From Collinsella sp. (GTDB lineage: Bacteria; Actinomycetota; Coriobacteriia; Coriobacteriales; Coriobacteriaceae), in NCBI GenBank assembly GCA_031294825.1, contig JAUMPM010000016.1, positions 1-40,615 on the forward strand: a DNA stretch of 40,615 nt, written 5' to 3'. Of the stretch, positions 16,195 through 25,400 are shown one piece after another. Below the pieces are notes generated by a model that worked only from the letters and a program-made list of their open reading frames with translations, was not told where the DNA came from and ran no database searches. Position 1 is the first letter of the stretch; each line of letters starts with the position of its first letter. A program made the translations under genes and the position numbers.

Positions 16195-18180
16195 TTAATT
16201 TTGAGAGAAAAAGGGAAACTGCCTCGGATCCACCGGCGGATGCGGCATCGGGCCACCCTGGGGACTACCTTGCGAGCCGCCCTGACCGCCCATCATCTTA
16301 TCGATGGCGTCCTGAACCTCGCCCTCGAACTTTTTCATTCCCTCATGCAGGCGACGCTGGCCATCCTCGGAGCGCAGCTCCTCCATCTGCTCGGGCGAAA
16401 TACCCAGTAGCTCGCCCAGCACGCCCATCATCTCGTTTCGCACGCGCTCGCTCGTATCCTCGTCAGCAAAACGGCGCACCTCGGCGCGCGCCAGCGAATC
16501 GACCGTCATACGCTCCTTGCCGTTAAGCCCCAGGTCGGACCACGCGAGCATATACGGCCAGGCACGCTCGGCAAACGAACGGGCCGAGACGATCGGCGCC
16601 ATCGGCAACATGCGGCGGGCAGCCTCACCCTGTCGAACGAGCATCAGCAACAGCGAGCAGGCCTCAGGCTTGCCAGCGGCCATCGGGATGTCGTCGAAAG
16701 ATCGATTGCGGTCCACGTGCGCCTCGAGCGCGCCATCGACCTCACCCGGCTCAAGCCCGCCGAGCAGCTGTGCCGCGCGGTCGAGCATATCGACCGGACC
16801 GTCGAGCGTCGAGAGCGCCTGCGCCAGCACGCGCTCCATGCAGTCTTCCACCGCGTTGAGCGTCACGAGCTCTTGGGGCACCACGGCAGACGTGCGGTTG
16901 CGCACGCGCGCCACAAACTCAAGCGTCGACAGGTACACATCGCCAAAGGGCGCGTAATCGCCCTGGTAGCCGCCGCAAAGCGCCGGCGCCGCCAGCGCGT
17001 ATTCGGTTTTGGACAGCGGGCTCAGCGCCATCGCACCCAGCTCGAGCGCCGTGTCCTCCAGCATGAGACCCAGCGTGCGCGAGCGCAGACGCTCGGCATC
17101 GCCCGCCGACACGTCGCGATCGAGCACACGCGCCGCATCCGGTGCATCGCGCTCGACGGTGCGAATGTGCAAACGCTCGGCGATGGCGCGGACGGCGGCA
17201 CAGCGGGCAGCCTCGGCCTCTTCCTGCGCCGGCGTAAAGATACGGTTGCGCCCCAGCACCAGGCCAATCACATTGCGCGGGCCCAGAGCGTCGACGGCCA
17301 GCGCCGCCAGCAGGGACGACGGCAAGTCACCCTCGAGTGCCACCACAGCACGCGACGCACCGTGGGCTCGGGCGTTGTCGCGCACGGCGAGCACCAGCGC
17401 CTGCCACAGCCACTCCTCGGAACGGAACTCGGGCAGTTCGTGATCTTCCAGGGCATCGAGCATCACGCCGCGCTGAATCTCCTGGACCAGCAGGCTCTCC
17501 TCAAAACACGGCGCCTGGGCCACCACACGACCGCAGTCGTCGAGCACAAACGAACCGCCGGTATACACCGACTCGTCATAGGCACCGACCGGCGCCATGC
17601 AGGCAAACCACACGCTGCGCTTGGATGCGATCTTGCGGTAGGCGCCGCTGCGAACGGCGGCAATGGCGGCAGTCTCACGGTCGGTCATGTCAAACGCGTT
17701 GAATTGGAAATACGCAATGAGGTCAACACCGGTCGGCAACATCTCGAGTTCGCGGTCCAAGTCAAAAATCACGGCGATGCGCACGCCGTCCACGTCGAAC
17801 ACCGGCGGCGCCCAACGTGTGTCGTTGTTCTCGCCACGCTGCAGGGCAATGCTCGAACGCGCCGGCACCACATGACCGTCCTTGAGCATCATGTAGTCGA
17901 GCAGCGGCTGGCCCTCAAACGAAACCGCCGCGGGCACGATGCAGATCATGTCAAGCTCCTGGATACGCTCGGCGACACCAGTCAAACCGGCAAGCACGTC
18001 GTGCTCAAAGTCGGCAGCGCCCACCAGGCCACCGGGCATGGCGCCCATAAAGAGCGGAGCCGGAACGCACAGCACGCGCGCCCCGCGCTCGTGGGCCAGA
18101 CGAGCCTGGTCCTCGATGCGGCCGCAAATGCCCTCAATATCACCCAGGCGCATATCGATCTGTGCAAGTGCGAGCTTCAT
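16195..18180 (-). CDS. NAD(+) synthetase-like protein with nitrilase domain; active-site residues lost (probable pseudoenzyme)
   Basis: 661 aa from ATG 18180 (AAAGGG upstream). The layout is that of glutamine-dependent NadE: nitrilase-like domain (1 to about 240), synthetase domain (about 270-553), then an extra 108-aa tail. The opening MKLALAQIDMRLGDIEG and the block LSPLSKTEYALAAPALCGGYQGDYAPFGD (386-414, like the NKSExxxGY...GD region) are clearly NadE-like. Yet the nitrilase Glu is Ala41 (VPAPL), the Cys position is Phe139 (VIFDLD), the Lys motif is not present, and the P-loop SGGxDS reads EGDLPSS (283-289). Neither ammonia production nor ATP-dependent adenylation seems possible. The tail is helical, then Gly/Gln/Pro-rich (GGQGGSQGSPQGGPMPHPP). 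It must have another role, perhaps regulatory or structural. It may be transcribed with the upstream superoxide reductase, though a terminator lies between. Confidence 0.85.
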   Translation of the reverse strand: MKLALAQIDMRLGDIEGICGRIEDQARLAHERGARVLCVPAPLFMGAMPGGLVGAADFEHDVLAGLTGVAERIQELDMICIVPAAVSFEGQPLLDYMMLKDGHVVPARSSIALQRGENNDTRWAPPVFDVDGVRIAVIFDLDRELEMLPTGVDLIAYFQFNAFDMTDRETAAIAAVRSGAYRKIASKRSVWFACMAPVGAYDESVYTGGSFVLDDCGRVVAQAPCFEESLLVQEIQRGVMLDALEDHELPEFRSEEWLWQALVLAVRDNARAHGASRAVVALEGDLPSSLLAALAVDALGPRNVIGLVLGRNRIFTPAQEEAEAARCAAVRAIAERLHIRTVERDAPDAARVLDRDVSAGDAERLRSRTLGLMLEDTALELGAMALSPLSKTEYALAAPALCGGYQGDYAPFGDVYLSTLEFVARVRNRTSAVVPQELVTLNAVEDCMERVLAQALSTLDGPVDMLDRAAQLLGGLEPGEVDGALEAHVDRNRSFDDIPMAAGKPEACSLLLMLVRQGEAARRMLPMAPIVSARSFAERAWPYMLAWSDLGLNGKERMTVDSLARAEVRRFADEDTSERVRNEMMGVLGELLGISPEQMEELRSEDGQRRLHEGMKKFEGEVQDAIDKMMGGQGGSQGSPQGGPMPHPPVDPRQFPFFSQN

Positions 18181-18216
18181 GGCCCAGCCCTTTCCGTCGT
18201 AAACCATCGAAATCGT

Positions 18217-18252
18217 AGTAAAAGCGCCGGCCGCATAATGCAGTCGGCGCTT
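18217..18252 (-). terminator. intrinsic terminator after the superoxide reductase gene
   Basis: AAGCGCCG and CGGCGCTT pair (8 bp, 15-nt loop) followed by TTTACT on the minus strand, about 45 nt after the stop. Confidence 0.75.
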
Positions 18253-18297
18253 GCATGTGCATATGCTAGCTATGATACCCCGAGCGGGGGCGCGCTC

Positions 18298-18660
18298 CTA
18301 GAATATCGCGGACCACAGCCCGTGCAGGTTGCAGTAGGCATAGACGGTACCGGTCTTGGAGCCGCCCGCGAAAAACGTCGCGGGTTTCATGCCGGGCTCA
18401 AGGTAATGGACCTCTAAGCGGCCCTCGGCCTCAAGGGCGATCCACTCAATGTAGTGCTCGGGCAGGCTGGGGTGCTCGACCGAGCCAACGCGGGCGCGAA
18501 TCACGTGACCGTCGCGCTCGGTCTCGACAACAGGCACGTGCTTCTCATGCGCCGCGTCCTCAGTGTTTGCGGTCAGTTCCGTGCAACCGGCAGGGGTCGC
18601 AACGTCGTCGCCAAGGGCAGCGATGAGCTTACCGTCGGGGTCCTTAAAGAATTTCGCCAT
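18298..18660 (-). CDS. superoxide reductase (desulfoferrodoxin family) with degenerate N-terminal domain
   Basis: 120 aa from ATG 18660 (AAAGGAG upstream). Reduces superoxide to peroxide without making oxygen, a defence of anaerobes. The catalytic domain is complete: EKHVP (39-43; His41), HPS (63-65; His63), EHYIEW (68-73; His69) and YCNLHGLW (109-116; Cys110, His113) give the His4-Cys iron site, with Glu39-Lys40 as the usual pair. The first 38 residues align in length and in flanks (MAKFF..., ...TELTANTEDAA) with the desulforedoxin domain of two-iron enzymes, but three of the four Cys ligands are gone; only Cys26 is left. So it should be a one-iron enzyme derived from a two-iron one. Single gene with its own terminator. 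Confidence 0.92.
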   Translation of the reverse strand: MAKFFKDPDGKLIAALGDDVATPAGCTELTANTEDAAHEKHVPVVETERDGHVIRARVGSVEHPSLPEHYIEWIALEAEGRLEVHYLEPGMKPATFFAGGSKTGTVYAYCNLHGLWSAIF

Positions 18661-18763
18661 GATGTTCTCCTTTGCTGATGTGCCAATGTTCTTGATGGTT
18701 CTTATGCCCAAAGGCAGACAAACCATCCACGGCATTGCAAATGAACACATAACGGGCGGGGAC

Positions 18764-18784
18764 GATGGGACAGCGTGTGCCATC
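18764..18784. promoter_or_regulatory. inverted repeat upstream of the superoxide reductase gene
   Basis: GATGGGACA and TGTGCCATC form 9-bp arms with one mismatch around GCG. It sits between the Snf2 stop and the reductase start, about 105 nt before the latter. It has no T-run, so an operator is as likely as a terminator. Confidence 0.4.
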
Positions 18785-18810
18785 CGCCCTGACGGCCCCA
18801 CCCGAGCTGG

Positions 18811-21800
18811 TTAGCGCCCGTCGCCGCCAAGCAGTGCCAGAACATCCTCGCGCGTGAACAGTGCCGACGAGATGCCGTCGCCGCCGAGCACGCTGTTGAC
18901 CAAGTCGCGCTTGGACTCCTGCATCCGCATAATGCGTTCCTCGATCGTGTCCTTGGCGATGAGCTTGTACACGGTCACGGTATGTTGCTGGCCAATACGA
19001 TGCGCGCGGTCAGTCGCTTGGTCCTGCGCCGCCACGTTCCACCACGGGTCATAGTGGATGACCACGTCGGCCGCCGTCAGGTTAAGGCCCACGCCGCCCG
19101 CCTTGAGCGAAATCAAAAAGACCGGCACCTCGCCCGCCTGGAACTGTGCGACCATCTTGGCGCGGCTCTCTTTAGACGATGCGCCCGTGAGCTTAAGGAA
19201 GGCGATATCCTCCTTGGCCAAACGCTTGCCGATGATATCGAGCATACCCGTAAACTGGCTGAACAACAGGATGCGATGCCCGCCGTCAAGTGCGCCGTGC
19301 ACGAGCTCCATGCACGTATCGAGCTTGGCGCTCCCCGCCTTGTAATCCTCGTAGTGCAGACGCGGGTCGCAGCAGATCTGGCGCAGTTTGGTGAGCTCGG
19401 CGAGTACCTTGAGCTTGTCTTTCTTAAACTCGGATGCCTCGCGATGCTGCACCTGCTGGGCGATGCGGTCCTGGTTGGCCAGGTAGAGCTTGCGCTGCTC
19501 GCCGGTGAGCTGCGCCATGACCGTATCCTCGATCTTCTCGGGCAGGTCGGCCACCACGTCTTCCTTGACACGGCGCAGCACAAACGGCGACACGAGCGCT
19601 TGCAGGCGGGCGGCACTGTCGCCCTCGGCATGCTCGACCGGGCTTTCGAAGCGCTTTGCAAACGACTCGCGCGTGCCAAGCAGGCCCGGCATCAAAAAGT
19701 CGAAGATACTCCAGAGCTCGGATAGGCGGTTTTCGATGGGCGTGCCCGTCAGGGCAAAGCGCACGCCGGCCGGCAGGCGCTTGGTGGCACGCGCCACCTG
19801 GGTGAGCGGGTTTTTAATGTACTGGGCCTCATCGAGCACCACACGGGCAAAGTCCTGCTCGACGTACTCGTCGATATCGCGCCGCATAAGGTCATACGAC
19901 GTCACGACCACGTTATGCTCGGCCACGCCGGCGATTTGCACGCGACGCTGCGCCTTGGCGCCCACGATGGCGCACACATCGAGCGACGGGGCAAAGCGCT
20001 CCAGCTCGGCGGTCCAGTTGTACACAAGCGACGCGGGGCACACCACAAGCGTGGGCTTAATGTCCCCCGCTTCCACACGCGCTAGGATATGCGCGATCAT
20101 CTGGAGCGTTTTGCCCAGGCCCATGTCGTCGGCCAAGATGCCGCCAAGGCCCAGATGCTCAAGCGAGCCGAGCCACTGGTAGCCGTCGACCTGGTAGCCA
20201 CGCAGCGTGGCCTTGAGCGAGGCGGGTACCGTAAAGTCCATCTTGCCGAGCGTGTCCAGGCGCTCGACGGTACGGCGGAACGCGGCGTCACGATCGGCCT
20301 CGAGCGCGGGCGTGCGTGCGAGCATGCTATCGACGAACAGAGTACTCGACGCGGGAAGCGACACGCCGTCGAGCAGGTCGACGGCATCGACGCCCAGGTC
20401 CTCGGCGAGGCCAAACGCGGCTCGAGCGCCCTCGTCCAGGCGAATGATGTCGCCGGACGTAAGGCGCGCAAACGTTTGATGGCGCTTGTACGAATCGAGA
20501 TAGACGGCAAGGTCCGCGGCCGAAAGCCCGCTCGCGCCCAGCTCGACATCGAGCAGATTGCTCTTGACGGTCGCACGAACCGAGAGCTTGGGCGCGGGAC
20601 GGACCGAAATCTGGCGCAGACGGTCGCTGAGCATGACCTCACCAAGCTCGGACAGGGCGGATAGGCCCTCGGTCAGCAGGCAGAACAAGCTCTCGTCATC
20701 GCGCTCCTCAAACGCCAGACCGCCCTCGTAGAAATCGAAGTACAGGGCCGCCGTGTCCATAACGCGAAACTCTGCCACCTCGTCGCGGGGCGGCACGCCC
20801 GGGCGCTGCTCTTCGAAGGGGCTGCCCGGAGCGCCCAGACTAAAGAGATCCGCCGACCAGTCGCCGTAGGTAACCGTAACTTTGCAGGTCACGAGCCCAT
20901 CGTCGACGCCGATCGCCATGGCAAAGCTCGGCTCGGGCGCCACGGTATCGAGCGCGGCGGGCGCGGTAAGGTCGGTGTAGTCGCGCAAAATGGGCAGCGC
21001 CATACGACAGAACTCCCCCACCTGGTCGACAGCGATATGGATCGGCGTGCGACAGGGCAGTAAGCGCGATAGGAACGGCGCCGCATGCTGGGCAAACGCC
21101 GTGTCGGTACGGCGCGCGCGGCGCGTGTCGACCAGGTAGGCAGCATCGCCCGATGCAAAGCAGTACATATCGGCGGGCAGGCGAAGGTCGTAGCTGCCGC
21201 TGACCGCCGGCGCAATCTTGGCGGCAAGGAGCGGCGGGCGCTTGGTCGGGGCTTCATCCTCCCCTTTCGGCGCCGGCTCGACCGCCACGTCATAGGTGCG
21301 ATGCGTCGTCGTCCCCCGCGACCAGGCGGGCTCAAAAGAGATGGTCTGGCCGCGCAACAGGTCCAGCACATATACGATGCTATGCTCGGACAGCGGCAAC
21401 TGACGCTCGGCAACAAAACCGCTGCGGGCAAAGTCGTACGAAGCCGAACGCGAGCTTGTGATGTCATCGAGATAGGCAACTGTCGTCACAACAAGGTTGA
21501 GCAGCTTTGTCGACACGTCTTCAAAGGCTTCGGGCGTATGGACAAACGTGAGCTTCTTGCCGTACGAGAAGGCGCCGCCGCGCACATAGGCATCGGCCAT
21601 GCCGTCGATATCCTTAACCACGTAGGACACCGAACCGCAGCGAATGCGAAACTCGAGCGCCCAGTTAAAGCGATCGGCAAACAGCGGATTGTAGTACGGC
21701 ACCAGCGAGGGCTCCAGCACCGCTTTGGGCGCATCGGGGTCAATGGTGCCGGCGAGCTTGCGACGCATGGCCACGAGCTCGTCCATGCGCGCGTCCGAAA

Positions 21801-22284
21801 GATCGGAAAGCGCCGCCACAAGGCTCGGGCTCGTGGGGACGGGTGCCGGGAAGGGAAAGTTGGGGTTGACCGCAGATGCGGTGGGCGCGGGGCGTGTGGA
21901 CTGTTTGGCTTGTGCGGGCGGTGCCGTAAACGTGCGGACCGGCGTACGCAAGCCCTCGACGGGCTCGGCGCCACTGGCATCCAGATACGCCAGCGCCGTG
22001 GCGATAGCGTGCTTGCACATGCCGGAATAGCGGAAGGCGGCGGGGCAATCGCAGTCGTAGTCGATAACCTCGTGCTCGTCCATGTCGAGCGCCACGTGCG
22101 TCTTGTACAGGTCGCCGCGCGAGCCGCGCACCGTGCCCTCGATAGTCACATTTTTGGAGAAGCGCGAGCCGGAGTCCTCAAACGACAGCACGGCGCCGTT
22201 GAGCATGAGCGAGCGCCCCTTCATAAAGGTACTGCTGAGCGCCGCCTCCTTACGAAGCGCCTGCGCAAACGTCCCCTGTGCCAT
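18811..22284 (-). CDS. SWIM zinc-finger Snf2-family DNA-dependent ATPase/helicase
   Basis: 1157 aa from ATG 22284 (GGAGGA 4-5 nt upstream; a GTG 18 nt earlier is less likely). SWIM finger near the N-terminus: Cys78, Cys80, Cys90, His92 (CDCP...MCKH). About 160-640: SNF2_assoc-type region. Motor: Walker A DDMGLGKT near residue 719, DEAQ box (VLDEAQYIKN, about 812-821), TGTPIENRLSELWSIFDFL, then a helicase C-terminal lobe with LFSQFTGMLD, LKAGGVGLNLTAADVVIHYDPWWN and DRAHRIGQ. These Swi2/Snf2 proteins move along duplex DNA or strip proteins; the bacterial relatives (HepA/RapA-like and SWIM-Snf2) are poorly studied. Downstream of dnaE on the same strand, 164 nt apart with a long palindrome between. 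Confidence 0.95.
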   Translation of the reverse strand: MAQGTFAQALRKEAALSSTFMKGRSLMLNGAVLSFEDSGSRFSKNVTIEGTVRGSRGDLYKTHVALDMDEHEVIDYDCDCPAAFRYSGMCKHAIATALAYLDASGAEPVEGLRTPVRTFTAPPAQAKQSTRPAPTASAVNPNFPFPAPVPTSPSLVAALSDLSDARMDELVAMRRKLAGTIDPDAPKAVLEPSLVPYYNPLFADRFNWALEFRIRCGSVSYVVKDIDGMADAYVRGGAFSYGKKLTFVHTPEAFEDVSTKLLNLVVTTVAYLDDITSSRSASYDFARSGFVAERQLPLSEHSIVYVLDLLRGQTISFEPAWSRGTTTHRTYDVAVEPAPKGEDEAPTKRPPLLAAKIAPAVSGSYDLRLPADMYCFASGDAAYLVDTRRARRTDTAFAQHAAPFLSRLLPCRTPIHIAVDQVGEFCRMALPILRDYTDLTAPAALDTVAPEPSFAMAIGVDDGLVTCKVTVTYGDWSADLFSLGAPGSPFEEQRPGVPPRDEVAEFRVMDTAALYFDFYEGGLAFEERDDESLFCLLTEGLSALSELGEVMLSDRLRQISVRPAPKLSVRATVKSNLLDVELGASGLSAADLAVYLDSYKRHQTFARLTSGDIIRLDEGARAAFGLAEDLGVDAVDLLDGVSLPASSTLFVDSMLARTPALEADRDAAFRRTVERLDTLGKMDFTVPASLKATLRGYQVDGYQWLGSLEHLGLGGILADDMGLGKTLQMIAHILARVEAGDIKPTLVVCPASLVYNWTAELERFAPSLDVCAIVGAKAQRRVQIAGVAEHNVVVTSYDLMRRDIDEYVEQDFARVVLDEAQYIKNPLTQVARATKRLPAGVRFALTGTPIENRLSELWSIFDFLMPGLLGTRESFAKRFESPVEHAEGDSAARLQALVSPFVLRRVKEDVVADLPEKIEDTVMAQLTGEQRKLYLANQDRIAQQVQHREASEFKKDKLKVLAELTKLRQICCDPRLHYEDYKAGSAKLDTCMELVHGALDGGHRILLFSQFTGMLDIIGKRLAKEDIAFLKLTGASSKESRAKMVAQFQAGEVPVFLISLKAGGVGLNLTAADVVIHYDPWWNVAAQDQATDRAHRIGQQHTVTVYKLIAKDTIEERIMRMQESKRDLVNSVLGGDGISSALFTREDVLALLGGDGR

Positions 22285-22305
22285 CACTTCCTCCAATCTC
22301 ACCCA

Positions 22306-22432
22306 GGGTAGCTAATTTGAGACGGGGCTATTTTAGCTACCCCCATATGTCGGTTGAGATGTATTCCGACCCTGGCTCATTCGCCGTCAGTCAAAGGGTA
22401 GCTAAAACAGCCCCGTCCCAAATTAGCTCCCC
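22306..22432. repeat. long inverted repeat between dnaE and the Snf2 gene
   Basis: Arms 22306-22342 and 22396-22432 (37 nt each) pair with 34 matches around a 53-nt loop. The left arm is itself a hairpin (GGGTAGCTA...TAGCTACCC). It begins 17 nt after the dnaE stop. There is no T-run typical of an intrinsic terminator, but the fold would be very stable in RNA. Confidence 0.85.
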
Positions 22433-22448
22433 CTCAGCAACGCCGTCC

Positions 22449-25400
22449 CTAGATCACCGTCACTCTGCCTTGGTTGCCCACGATGGCCTTTGCCTCTGCC
22501 AACAGCGGAATCGAGCGTGCGTTGACCTTGGCCGGCACCTCGGCACGCAGTACGCGCCCGTCCACCTGCTCGATAAAAATCTCCACGCGGTCGCCGCCCG
22601 GGTTGGCGGTAAGCACCGTGGCAAGACGCGCCATATTGCCCTGGCTAAAGCGGCTGTTGGGCACCATGACCTCAAACACCTTGGGCTTGTTGTTCTCCTC
22701 GTTGAGCTCCAGCGGCACGATCTCCTGCGCGATGATCTGGTCGCCGCGGTCCGAGCGCTCGAGCTTGCCCTTAATGCGCACAAACGCATCGGACAGCTGC
22801 GCGCCGGTCTCGGGATCGACCTCGCCGTACAGGTACCCCTCGGCCTCCTTGTAGGTCTTGGGGAACACCACGACCGTGGCCTCGCCTTCCATGTCCTCGA
22901 GCTGCACAATACCCATGGGGTCGCCGTTTTTGGTTACGCGCTTGGACACGCTCGAGACCATACCGGCCCACCAAAGCGCCTTGCCCTCGGGAATCTCCTG
23001 GTTGATGGTACCGCCCGTGGGGTTTTGCACCTCGTAGCCGGTATCGATCTGCGAGAACGAGAAGTCGCGCGCCTTGGCTAGCGCATACTCAAACGGGCGC
23101 AGCGGGTGGTCCGAGACATAGATGCCCAGAACCTCCTTCTCCTGGCTCAGCTTAAGGTGGCGGTCCCACTCCTGGCCGTCCGGATCGGGCACGCTCACCT
23201 CAAAGCCCGAGCCCTCAACGTCGCCAAACATGTCGAAGAACGACGTCTGGCCGCTCGCGCGGTCCTTCTGGCGCTTTACCGCGGCATCGATGATGTTCTC
23301 GGGGTTGTTCTTGTCAACAAAGTGCATCATCTGGCGACGCGGATACCCCGTGGAGTCAAAGGCGCCTGCCTTGATGAGCGATTCGATCACGCGACGGTTG
23401 GCCTGGCTCGAGTCCACGCGCTCGACAAAGTCGTGCAGCGTCTTAAACGGACCGCCCGCCTCGCGCTCGGCGATAATCGCCTGCGCTACGCCAGTGCCCA
23501 CGCCGCGGATGCCGGCCAGACCAAAGCGCACGCCCTCCTTGGTAGCCGTGAACTCGGTACCGGACTCGTTGACATCTGGCGAAAGCACGGGGATGCCGTC
23601 GTGACGGCATGCCGAGACGTAGTGCACGATCTTGTCGGTCTTGCCCGTGTAGGACGTCAGGACGGCCGCCATGTACTCGTGCGGATAGTGCGCCTTGAGC
23701 CATGCCGTCTGCATAACCAGAATGGCGTAGCCGGCGGAGTGCGACTTGTTGAAGGCGTAGGATGCGAACTCGAGAACATCGTCCCAAATCTTCTGGGCGA
23801 CCTCGCGCGTGTAGTTGTTCTTGATAGCGCCGTTCATCCAGTGGTCGTAGGTGGTCTCGTCCGAGCCATCCTCCCAGTGGAGCACCGTCGACGTGAGCAG
23901 CTTGATCTTTTTCTTAGCCACGGGCTTACGGATACGCGAGTCCGATTCGCCCTTGGAGAAGCCGCACATCTCGACGGAGATGAGCATAACCTGCTCCTGG
24001 TAGACCATGGTGCCGTAGGTTTCGCCCAGGATGTCGTCCAGGCGGTCGTCGTAGGAGACGGCCGGCTCCTTGCCGTTCATACGGTTGATGTAGGACGAAA
24101 CCATGCCGGCGCCCAGCGGGCCCGGGCGGTACAGGGCGATCAATGCCACGACGTGCTTGTACTCGGTGGGCTTCATGTTCTTGATCGTGGCCGTCATGCC
24201 GGCGGACTCGACCTGGAAGACGCCGGCGGTGTGACCGGAGCCCATGAGCTTAAAGATCTCGGGGTCGTCAAAGGGAATCTCTTCCTCTTTGATGTCGATG
24301 CCGAAGTTCTTTTTGATGTTTGCCTTGGCCTTGGAGATAACCGTCAGCGTGCGCAGGCCCAGGAAGTCCATCTTGAGCAGGCCCATGTCGGCAACGGTAT
24401 GGCCCTCGTACTGGGTAATCTCGACGCCGCCCTTGGTGTCGAGCTTGGTGGGCACGTGCTCGTTGACGGGGTCGCGGCAGATCAGAACGGCACACGCGTG
24501 CACACCCTCGCCACGGGTGAGGCCCTCGATCGAGAGCGCCGTGTCGATGATGCGGCGGGCGTCGTCGTCCTTTTTATAGGCCTCGGCAAAATCGGGGTTA
24601 AACAGATCCTCTTTGCCGGGTTGCTTTTCGAGCACCTGTTTGAGCTTGACCTTGGGGTCGCTCGAGACCATCTTGGACAGGCGCTGGCCCATGTAGACCG
24701 GATAGTCCAGCACGCGCGCGGCGTCGTTGATGGCCTGCTTGGCCTTAATGGTCGAGTAGGTGATGACGTGGGTGACCTTCTCGGGACCGTAGAGCTGGCG
24801 AACGTGCTCCACGACCTCGAGGCGCCGCTCATCGTCGAAGTCCATATCGATATCGGGCATCTCGGTACGCTGCGGGGACAGGAACCTCTCGAACATCAGG
24901 CCGTTCTCGAGCGGGTCGAACGCGGTGATGTTCATGGCGTAGGCGACGATAGCGCCGGCGGCCGAGCCACGGCCGGGACCGACGCCGATGCCGTTGTCCT
25001 TGGCCCATTGCACGTACTCGGCGACGATCAAAAAGTAGGCGGCAAAGCCCTTGTCGCAGATGACCTTGTATTCGTACTCAAAGCGCTCTTTGATGTTGAC
25101 GCCACAGATCTCGCGTGTGGCCCAGTCGTCACCATAGTGCTGGCGCAGGCCTTTCTCGCACTCGCGACGGAACTGGCTCTCATGCGTCTCGCCGGGATCG
25201 AGCAACGGGAAGCGCGGCAGGATGATGGAGTCCCAGTCGAGCTCCACGTAGCACTTGTCGGCGATCTCGATTGTGTTGTCGCAGGCCTCGGGGCAATACG
25301 GGAACATCGCACGCATCTCCTCCTCGGTCTTCATGTAGAACTCCGAGCCGGTCATGCGCATGCGGTTGGGGTCGTCGACCTTGGCGTTCATGCCGATGCA

